Below are positions 14,362 to 20,068 of a stretch of 20,068 nucleotides of DNA, piece by piece. Both the position numbers and the translations under genes were made by a program. Each line of letters begins with the position of its first letter. The first letter of the stretch is position 1. The DNA is from Natronohydrobacter sp. (GTDB taxonomy: Bacteria > Pseudomonadota > Alphaproteobacteria > Rhodobacterales > Rhodobacteraceae): contig SKSL01000070.1 in assembly GCA_007123015.1 (NCBI GenBank), forward strand, positions 1-20,068, written 5' to 3'. The notes under the pieces are model-generated. The model searched no databases, had not been told where the DNA came from, and was given only the letters and a program-made list of their open reading frames with translations.

Positions 14362-14553
14362 TTACTTGTCCTTGCATCGGCAGTCCTCGCCACCGATAAG
14401 GAACTTGCCACAGGTCCTGCATTTGCGCGGCCGCGGCAATTTGGTGCTGCGCAGCCGGTCAATCGGCGTCTTGCGGTTCGGGTTCAGCCATTTCTGCACA
14501 GCCCCCATCACGACCATGAAGACCAGAAACGCCGTAACGATCTTGAAAAGCAT
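14362..14553 (-). CDS. Small membrane-anchored protein with a four-cysteine ribbon (hypothetical)
   Basis: A 63-aa protein I do not recognise as a named family. Residues 3-19 are a hydrophobic N-terminal anchor (FKIVTAFLVFMVVMGAV). A basic, proline-containing linker follows, then a C-terminal ribbon with C45, C48, C58 and C60 (RKCRTCGKF, EDCRCKD), a plausible zinc site. The ATG at 14553 lies 4 bp after the sppA stop, and the gene ends 3 bp before the exchanger start. This spacing is the main evidence that it is translated. An upstream in-frame start at 14610 would overlap sppA and add a basic segment, which is less likely. Function is unknown. Confidence 0.72.
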   Translation of the reverse strand: MLFKIVTAFLVFMVVMGAVQKWLNPNRKTPIDRLRSTKLPRPRKCRTCGKFLIGGEDCRCKDK

Positions 14554-14557
14554 GGGC

Positions 14558-15364
14558 CTACAACCCGAACCGCGCATAAAGCGCGCGTTCTTCCGCAAAG
14601 GCGGCTGCATCCTGCATCAGCGACAGGCCGAAACGCGACAGCCAGGGCCGCCGGACGCCATAGGCGCGAAAGCGCACTTTCTCGCCAAACCGCTCTTTCA
14701 TCACGGGCACCAGATGGCCGATCCCATCCGCCAGCCCCAGTTCCACGGCTTGCGCGCCCAACCAGAACTCACCTGTGAAAAGCCGGTCATCCTCGGCCAG
14801 TTTCGCGCCGCGCCGCTCCTTGACCTGCGCGATGAAATTGGCGTGGATCTGTTCCATCAGCGCGGTCAGCCGTGCGACATCTTCCGGGTTTTCTGGGCGG
14901 AACGGGTCCAGCTGCGATTTCGATTGCCCAGCCGTGTAGACCCGCCGCTCCACGCCAAGTTTGGCAATCGCCTCTTGCAGACCGAACCCGGCTGAAATCA
15001 CACCGATCGAGCCGATGATCGAGCTGGCATCGGCAAAGACCTCATCTGCTGCAGTCGCCAGCCAGTAGCCGCCCGAAGCCGCGACATCCTCGACAAAGCC
15101 AAAGACCGGGATTTCGGTCTCGGCTGCCAGTCGCCGGATGCGCGCGGCAATCAAGGCGGATTGCACAGGCGAGCCCCCCGGTGAATTCAGCGCGAGCGCC
15201 ACGGCTTTGGGTTTGCCACGTCGGAACGCTGCCTCGATCACAGGGGCGAGGGCTGCATCATTCAACTGGCCGGGCCGCCCGCCCGCAACGATCACGCCTT
15301 GCAGGCGCAGGACAGCCACCATGGGCGCACGATTTACAAAAGGTATCTTCATGCGCCCGGACAT
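14558..15364 (-). CDS. sppA: S49-family peptidase, short SppA/SohB type
   Basis: A 268-aa peptidase of family S49 (signal peptide peptidase A). The core shows ALALNSPGGSPVQSALIA (56-73), the nucleophile Ser97 in AASGGYWLA and the general base Lys149 in AGQSKSQLDPFRP, the Ser-Lys dyad of the family. SSIIGSIGVISAGFG is also conserved. It is the short, single-domain form, about half of E. coli SppA. I see no clear N-terminal membrane anchor, so it may be peripheral or cytoplasmic. The ATG at 15364 has AGGGGA upstream; an ATG at 15352 and a TTG at 15388 are alternatives. It heads the minus-strand set with the 63-aa protein, the exchanger and the SDR, and is divergent from the LysR gene. Confidence 0.9.
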   Translation of the reverse strand: MSGRMKIPFVNRAPMVAVLRLQGVIVAGGRPGQLNDAALAPVIEAAFRRGKPKAVALALNSPGGSPVQSALIAARIRRLAAETEIPVFGFVEDVAASGGYWLATAADEVFADASSIIGSIGVISAGFGLQEAIAKLGVERRVYTAGQSKSQLDPFRPENPEDVARLTALMEQIHANFIAQVKERRGAKLAEDDRLFTGEFWLGAQAVELGLADGIGHLVPVMKERFGEKVRFRAYGVRRPWLSRFGLSLMQDAAAFAEERALYARFGL

Positions 15365-15410
15365 AAGGCGCTGTCCCCTGTGCAACAAGAGCCTTGCAAC
15401 CGATTATGTC
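15360..15410. promoter_or_regulatory. Inverted repeat in the divergent sppA-lysR control region
   Basis: GACATAA (15360-15366) has its exact complement TTATGTC at 15404-15410. A second pair, CAAGAG (15386-15391) and CTCTTG (15411-15416), lies alongside. The region is only 85 bp and must hold both promoters. Dyads of this kind are usual LysR-type targets, so autoregulation or control of sppA is possible. The left arm overlaps the chosen sppA start codon, which weakens the case. Confidence 0.3.
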
Positions 15411-15449
15411 CTCTTGCGCCACAGATGCACCACAGGGCAGAACGGTCCG

Positions 15450-16334
15450 ATGCTCGACCGGCTGGAAATGTTCATTGCCCTTGCCCAGACACGCCATTTC
15501 GGGCGTGCAGCCGAACGCATGGGCGTGACGCAGCCCTCGCTCTCGGCGGCCATCAAGACGCTCGAGGGCGAGTTGGGCGTGCAGCTGGTCTGGCGCGGAT
15601 CGCGCTTCGAAGGGCTGACGCCAGAAGGTGCGCGGGTGCTGGACTGGGCCACGCGGATTGTCGGCGACGCGCGCACGCTGCGCGAAGAGATGCGGACTGT
15701 ACGCGACGGGCTGTCGGGCAATCTGCGGCTGGGAGTCGTGCCGACGGCCTTGCCGATGATCGCGCGGCTGACAGCGCCCTATCTGCGCGCCAATCCGAAT
15801 GTGCATCTTGAAATCCTGTCGCGCTCTTCGATCGAGATCCTGCATGAACTTGATACGCTGCAACTGGATGCCGGGGTCAGCTATCTGGATAATGAACCCT
15901 TGGGCCGCGTGGTCACTGTGCCGCTTTACACAGAACGCTATCTGCTGCTGACCCGGTCCGATCACCCGATGGCAAGACGCGCGCAGGCCAGTTGGTCGGA
16001 TCTGGCAGGCCAGCCGCTCTGCCTGCTCACGCCCGACATGCAGAATCGCCGGATCATCAATGCAGAACTGACCCGCGCAGGGATCGAGACCAGTTTGCAG
16101 CTTGAATCGAATTCGATCCTGGCGCTGATCGCGCATGTGCAGGCCGGACCCTGGATCAGCGTCGTCAATGCGCATACAGCGCAGCTTTTCGCGAATACGC
16201 CCGATCTGCAGGCCATAGCGCTGTCAGGCGAGCGCGAGGCCAAGCAGGTAGGGCTGATCGCGCCATGGCGTGAACCGCACACCCCTGTGCTGGCCGCACT
16301 GTTGACAGAGGCCCGCCGTTTCGCCCGCTCCTGA
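15450..16334 (+). CDS. LysR-family transcriptional regulator
   Basis: A 294-aa LysR-type regulator. The N-terminal winged helix-turn-helix runs through LDRLEMFIALAQTRHFGRAA, ERMGVTQPSLSAAIKTLEGE and LGVQLVWRGSRFEGLTPEG. The C-terminal part is a periplasmic-binding-like effector domain beginning at NLRLGVVPTALPMIARLTAP. The frame extends upstream, but the ATG at 15450 gives the standard N-terminus and length. It is divergent from the sppA-led set, with 85 bp between the starts, and ends 20 bp from the convergent MBL-fold gene. The effector and targets are not deducible; the adjacent divergent genes are the natural candidates. Confidence 0.9.
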   Translation: MLDRLEMFIALAQTRHFGRAAERMGVTQPSLSAAIKTLEGELGVQLVWRGSRFEGLTPEGARVLDWATRIVGDARTLREEMRTVRDGLSGNLRLGVVPTALPMIARLTAPYLRANPNVHLEILSRSSIEILHELDTLQLDAGVSYLDNEPLGRVVTVPLYTERYLLLTRSDHPMARRAQASWSDLAGQPLCLLTPDMQNRRIINAELTRAGIETSLQLESNSILALIAHVQAGPWISVVNAHTAQLFANTPDLQAIALSGEREAKQVGLIAPWREPHTPVLAALLTEARRFARS

Positions 16335-16354
16335 CTGCGCTTTAGTGGGGCCGG

Positions 16355-17260
16355 TTATGCGCCCTGCGGCCTCAGCTCGGTTGGGACGCGGGTAAATCTG
16401 GCATCTGCGCTCAGATCAGGATGCGCCACAACAAGGCCGCGCGCCTCAAGGTCGATCAGATGGGCCAGCACATTCCGCCCGGCGGCCTTGTGCATGGTGA
16501 CAGGTGTCTCAGTGTAGATCTGCGCGACCAGTTCCGCCACAGTCTGCGCCCCTGATCCAAGCGCTTCAAGGATCTGCGCCATGCGCGCCATGCGATGCGC
16601 GCGCAATTCCGCGATGCGCTGTGCCGGATCGTCAATCTGCGCCCCATGCCCCGGATAAAGCCTGCGCGCACCAAGATGGTCCAGCCGGTCAAGCGAGCGC
16701 ATATAGGCCGACAGATCCCCGTCGGGCGGCGAAACCAATGTGCTGGACCAGCCCATGACATGATCACCGCTGAAGATGACATCGCCCCAGGCAAAACACA
16801 GATGGTTGCCGAAATGACCCGGTGTCCAGATCGCGCGCAGATGCTGCGCGCCGATCTCGATGACCTGCCCATCTGCCAGACAGGTATCCGGCCGAAAGCC
16901 GTGATCCACCCCTTCGCCACCACCCACAAGGCCAGAGGCCGCCAGCGCATCCATCCGCGCAGAGCGTCCGGCCTGCGCGTCGCCAAAGCCCATGATCGGC
17001 GCCCCGGACGCTTCAGCCAGAGGCCGCGCAAGGGGGGAATGATCAAGATGCGCATGCGTCACAAGGATCGCGCGCAGCGTGCCAGTGGCGGACACGGCCC
17101 GAAGGATCGCCTCAAGATGGCGTGGATCGGACGGACCCGGGTCAATGACGCACAGATCGCCCTCGCCCAGAAGATAGGTATTCGTCCCGTCCCCTGTCAG
17201 GGGCGAAGGGTTCTGCGCGCGCAGCACGCGCAGGTCAGGCTGAAGCGTGATCTGTGTCAT
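16355..17260 (-). CDS. MBL-fold metallo-hydrolase, LACTB2-like
   Basis: A 301-aa metallo-beta-lactamase-fold protein. The zinc motif THAHLDHS shows His69, His71, Asp73 and His74; the remaining ligands appear as His149 (PGHFGNH), Asp166 (FSGDHVMG) and His205 (YPGHG). About 70 C-terminal residues (from AHRMARMAQILEAL through VTMHKAAGRNVLAHLIDLEARGL) look like the winged-helix tail found in LACTB2-type members, some of which are RNases. The substrate could be RNA, a thioester or another hydrolysable compound. The MTQITLQ start at 17260 fits the family. It is convergent with lysR and divergent from the sensor kinase. Confidence 0.87.
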   Translation of the reverse strand: MTQITLQPDLRVLRAQNPSPLTGDGTNTYLLGEGDLCVIDPGPSDPRHLEAILRAVSATGTLRAILVTHAHLDHSPLARPLAEASGAPIMGFGDAQAGRSARMDALAASGLVGGGEGVDHGFRPDTCLADGQVIEIGAQHLRAIWTPGHFGNHLCFAWGDVIFSGDHVMGWSSTLVSPPDGDLSAYMRSLDRLDHLGARRLYPGHGAQIDDPAQRIAELRAHRMARMAQILEALGSGAQTVAELVAQIYTETPVTMHKAAGRNVLAHLIDLEARGLVVAHPDLSADARFTRVPTELRPQGA

Positions 17261-17281
17261 GGCAGGACAGTAAGCGGGCAG

Positions 17282-17332
17282 AGCCCGCGTGCAAAGGCAG
17301 AATTGATCTGCAGCGGCGCTTGTGCGCGGGCT
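17282..17332. repeat. 8-bp inverted repeat between the MBL-fold gene and the sensor kinase
   Basis: AGCCCGCG (17282-17289) has its exact complement CGCGGGCT at 17325-17332, 35 bases apart. It fills the 88-bp divergent control region. It might be a regulatory dyad or a leader hairpin of the kinase mRNA. GC-rich repeats of this length are common by chance here. Confidence 0.3.
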
Positions 17333-17348
17333 GCAGGTTTCCTATCGT

Positions 17349-18698
17349 ATGCGCATGGCACAGCGCAGGCTCAAGACCTTTTTTCCGGCCAGTTTCTACG
17401 GGCGCGCAGTGCTGATCCTGATCGTCCCGATCATCGTGATCCAGATCGTGCTGTCCGTGGTCTTCATCCAACGGCATTACGAACGCGTGACAACGCAGCT
17501 GACCACCAATACAGCGCTGTTTCTGGGGATTGTGGTCGCGCGGATGGAGCGCAGCCCTGATCCGGAGCTGATCCTGCTGGACCTGAGCGACGCGCTGGAC
17601 GCGTTGCAAATCGATGTCCAGCTTAATGCCGCATGGCCGCAGCGCTTTGGCGCACCGCGATTTCTGGATCTTGCCGGGGATGAGATCATTCGCACCTTGC
17701 AGGCCGAATTGCCCGATGTGCTGGCGGTTGATCTGTCGCGCGATGTTGCAGGTGTGCGCTTCTGGCTGGAGACGCGCCACGGCATTGTCGGATTCGCCAT
17801 GCCGCGTGATCTGTTGACCACGCAGAACCCGCATCAGTTGCTGGTGATCGTGTTCCTTGCCTCGGGGCTGATGACTCTGATCGCGTTTCAGTTCCTGCGG
17901 CTGCAGATCCGGCCGATCCGCCGTCTGGGTGCCGCCGCCGAGGCCTATGGGCGCGGGGAACGCGTCGCGCTACGGGCCTCGGGGGCGCGCGAAATCCGCG
18001 CCGCTGCGCATGCGTTCATCGACATGCGCAACCGGCTGGAACGGCAGCGCGTGCAACAGCAGATCATGCTTTCCGGCGTCAGCCATGACATGCGCACCCC
18101 CCTGACACGGATGCGGCTGATCCTGTCGATGATGGACGAAAGCGAAGATCGCGCAGCACTTGAAACCGAAATCCTTGATCTGGAAACGCGGCTGGAGCGG
18201 TTTCTGGATTATACGCGCGGGCAGATGCATGAAACAGACGAAAAAACCGACCTCGATGCGCTGATCTCGGATCTTGTGGCCCGCTATCATGCGGCGGGCC
18301 ATGCCATCACGCTGGATATGCCAGCACCGGCCCCAGAGCCGCTCTGGCTGCAAGTCGGGTCGCTGGCGCGCGCGCTTGACAATCTGATCAGCAATGCGCT
18401 GCGCCATGGCGCGCAGGTCCGGCTCAGCCGTCACGTCACCGCTGACAGCATCGCAATCTCGGTCGAGGATGACGGCACCGGCATTGCCCCCGAAGACCGC
18501 GCCCGCGTCTGTGATCCATTCACCCGGCTGGATGAAGCGCGCAACGCGGATAGCGGGGGCATGGGCCTGGGTCTGGCGATTGTCACTGATGCTGCGCGCG
18601 CGCATGGCGGCACTCTGACACTCGGGGAAAGCGCCGCGCTTGGTGGGTTGCGCGCGACGCTGCATCTGCCACGGGCCAATGGCGCTCAGAGCTTGTAG
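17349..18698 (+). CDS. EnvZ-like membrane sensor histidine kinase
   Basis: A 449-aa two-component sensor kinase. It has a first membrane helix at about 20-40 (AVLILIVPIIVIQIVLSVVF), a periplasmic domain of about 125 residues, and a second helix at about 163-182. A HAMP linker follows (LQIRPIRRLGAAAEAYGRGE). The H-box SGVSHDMRTPLTRMRL has His246 and closely matches EnvZ. The ATPase shows N345 and N349, DDGTGIAPED and GGMGLGLAIV. No partner response regulator is in the window. The frame opens at a GTG at 17322; the ATGs at 17349 and 17355 give a tidier N-terminus and I chose 17349. Its last 13 bp overlap the end of the convergent M32 peptidase gene. Confidence 0.88.
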   Translation: MRMAQRRLKTFFPASFYGRAVLILIVPIIVIQIVLSVVFIQRHYERVTTQLTTNTALFLGIVVARMERSPDPELILLDLSDALDALQIDVQLNAAWPQRFGAPRFLDLAGDEIIRTLQAELPDVLAVDLSRDVAGVRFWLETRHGIVGFAMPRDLLTTQNPHQLLVIVFLASGLMTLIAFQFLRLQIRPIRRLGAAAEAYGRGERVALRASGAREIRAAAHAFIDMRNRLERQRVQQQIMLSGVSHDMRTPLTRMRLILSMMDESEDRAALETEILDLETRLERFLDYTRGQMHETDEKTDLDALISDLVARYHAAGHAITLDMPAPAPEPLWLQVGSLARALDNLISNALRHGAQVRLSRHVTADSIAISVEDDGTGIAPEDRARVCDPFTRLDEARNADSGGMGLGLAIVTDAARAHGGTLTLGESAALGGLRATLHLPRANGAQSL

Positions 18699-20068
18699 AG
18701 CGCGCCGAACTTGTCTTCGAGATAGGTCAGAAGCGGATCCGCCGAGGGCTTGGTTCCGCAAGCTGCAGCAATCGTGGCCCGTGGTGCGCGCAGAGCACCG
18801 AAACGCTGCAGCTTGTCGCGCAACCACTCTGTCGCCGCCGAAGGATCGCCCCGGCGCAGATCAGCGTCCAGATCGGGCAGGTCCTGGCGCAGCGCCTGAT
18901 GCAGACAGCCCGCATAAAGGTTGCCCAGCGCATAGGTCGGGAAATAGCCAAACAGCCCCACGGCCCAATGCACATCCTGCAAGACCCCATTGGCGGGCTT
19001 GTCCACAGGATATCCGAAATCGGCCTCGAACCGTGTATTCCATGCCTCTTCCAGGTCCTCGGGCGCGAGCTGACCGCCGATCAGGTCACGCTCCAGATCA
19101 AAGCGCAGCATGATATGCAGGTTATATTGCACCTCATCCGCTTCCGTGCGGATATAGCCCTTCGTCACGCGATTGACCGCTGCATAGAAACTGTTGGCAT
19201 CGGGCAGCGAGAGCGGCCCGAATTCCTGCACCATCGCTGAATAGAGCCACTGGCAAAAGGCCGCGGAACGCCCGAGTTGGTTCTCGTAGATGCGGCTTTG
19301 GCTTTCATGCACACCCATCGAGGCCCCGCAGCCGATCGGGGTCAGCAGATGGGCCGCGTCGACATTCTGCTCATAGGTGCCGTGCCCGACTTCATGCAGT
19401 GTGGAATAGAGGCAGTTGAACGGGTCATCCTCGGCGACGCGGGTGGTGATGCGCACATCCTGCCCTGACCCGGAAGAAAACGGATGCACTGCCAGATCGA
19501 TCCGCCCATGCGTCAGATCATAGCCAAAGCGCTGCGCCAGATCGCGCGACAGGCGCAGCTGTCCGTCCTGCGGGAAATGGCCAGTCAGCGCAAGCGGAGT
19601 ATCGGCCCCAAGGATCGCATCGCGCAGCGCCACCAGACGCGGACGCATCTCGGCGAAAGTCTGGGCGACAGTGGCGCTGTCAGTCTCTGGCTCGTAATCG
19701 GCCATCAGCGCATCATAAGTGTCGCCGCCGCCCGCGATGGCCTGCCCTTCCTCGATCCGCAGGGCAATCATCTGTTTCAGCCAGGGCAGAAAGGCTGCGA
19801 CATCGCCGTTTTCGCGCGCCTCTTCCCAAGCCGATTGCGCGAGCGGTGTGATGCGCGCAAGTTCCGACGCCAGACGCGCGGGCACTTTGGTGTTGCGCAT
19901 ATAGGCGCGGCGCAATTCGCGCAGATTGGCGGCACCAGCCTCATCAAGGGCTTGGGCCGCGTCCAGCCAGTCGCCAAGGCGCGGGTCAGTGCGGCGCGCG
20001 TGCAGCAGGTCTTCGATGGCGGCCATTTCCTCGGACCGCTGGTCATTTGATCCGCGCGGCATGACCGT
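18686..20068 (-). CDS. M32-family (Taq-type) metallocarboxypeptidase, N-terminus outside window
   Basis: At least 461 codons of an M32 thermostable-type carboxypeptidase that runs off the right edge. Numbered from the Met at 20062, the motifs are HPFSSG (193-198), the zinc site HEVGH (223-227) and the third-ligand region HESQSR with Glu253. All are characteristic of the family, which removes C-terminal residues with broad specificity. The Met at 20062 looks internal: family members carry about 35 residues ahead of an MPRG-like motif, and the frame stays open to the last base, so I call the gene partial. The 3' end overlaps the sensor kinase gene by 13 bp in convergent orientation. Confidence 0.92.
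   Translation of the reverse strand, partial: TVMPRGSNDQRSEEMAAIEDLLHARRTDPRLGDWLDAAQALDEAGAANLRELRRAYMRNTKVPARLASELARITPLAQSAWEEARENGDVAAFLPWLKQMIALRIEEGQAIAGGGDTYDALMADYEPETDSATVAQTFAEMRPRLVALRDAILGADTPLALTGHFPQDGQLRLSRDLAQRFGYDLTHGRIDLAVHPFSSGSGQDVRITTRVAEDDPFNCLYSTLHEVGHGTYEQNVDAAHLLTPIGCGASMGVHESQSRIYENQLGRSAAFCQWLYSAMVQEFGPLSLPDANSFYAAVNRVTKGYIRTEADEVQYNLHIMLRFDLERDLIGGQLAPEDLEEAWNTRFEADFGYPVDKPANGVLQDVHWAVGLFGYFPTYALGNLYAGCLHQALRQDLPDLDADLRRGDPSAATEWLRDKLQRFGALRAPRATIAAACGTKPSADPLLTYLEDKFGALYKL

Noticed and set aside
15351..15450. In-frame upstream extension of the LysR gene encoding RRCPLCNKS...RHRC, which looks like a small zinc motif.
   Set aside because: It would overlap the start of the divergent sppA gene and add residues before the standard LysR N-terminus at 15450. 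Four Cys/His residues in a short stretch can occur by chance.
16595..17560. Long open frame on the plus strand opposite the MBL-fold gene (321 codons).
   Set aside because: It mirrors a well-supported gene, is rich in Arg/Pro/His from antisense GC-rich codons and shows no domain. The same applies to long frames opposite uvrC (11737-12594), lysR (15258-16175) and the sensor kinase (17970-18827).
20060..20062. ATG at 20062 as the true start of the M32 carboxypeptidase.
   Set aside because: The frame remains open to the window edge, the Met aligns with an internal MP-G motif of the family, and the protein would be about 35 residues short.

Overview
The window looks like a piece of an alphaproteobacterial chromosome, most likely from the Rhodobacteraceae (Roseobacter/Rhodobacter group). 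The grounds are the GC-rich coding sequence, a CckA-type hybrid kinase, a mitochondrial-type NDUFS4-like complex I accessory protein, a 7Fe ferredoxin FdxA next to CarD, and a pteridine-reductase-like SDR. This is recognition of protein families by eye, not a database result. Nearly all of it is core or housekeeping content. I see no prophage, insertion sequence, CRISPR array, tRNA, rRNA or clear genomic island.

Layout. Positions 1-1270 (+) hold the end of a choline/betaine ABC transporter: the permease C-terminus, then an overlapping ATPase gene. A PaaI-type thioesterase (+, ~1471-1887), a strong palindrome (1906-1934), an RsmB-like rRNA methyltransferase (+, 2017-3171), the hybrid kinase CckA (+, 3284-5632) and an EamA/DMT transporter (+, to 6714) follow. 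From 6718 to 10478 everything is on the minus strand. In transcription order it is: sir2/cobB (downstream of uvrC), a 313-bp gap with interleaved inverted repeats, the NDUFS4-like gene, an S4-domain gene (hslR), fdxA, a terminator, carD, a terminator and yebC. uvrC (10456-12336, -) overlaps the start of sir2. A 306-bp, conspicuously AT-rich gap with one perfect DnaA-box 9-mer lies upstream of uvrC.

Next on the minus strand is a tight four-gene set (sppA, a 63-aa membrane/cysteine-ribbon protein, a CaxA-type Na+/Ca2+ exchanger and an SDR reductase) with 3-4 bp between genes. A LysR regulator is divergent from sppA (+, 15450-16334). It converges on an MBL-fold hydrolase (-), which is divergent from an EnvZ-like sensor kinase (+). 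The kinase's 3' end overlaps the 3' end of a convergent M32 carboxypeptidase that runs off the right edge.

Functionally the genes cover osmoprotectant uptake, ribosome maturation, cell-cycle phosphorelay signalling, translation and transcription housekeeping (YebC, CarD, HslR), redox chemistry (FdxA, the complex I accessory protein), DNA repair (UvrC) and protein deacylation or proteolysis. I did not find a new multi-gene system. The items most worth checking are non-coding: the interleaved repeats at 9524-9600, the promoter-like/terminator arrangement before carD, the AT-rich DnaA-box gap, and a near-CtrA site in front of cckA.
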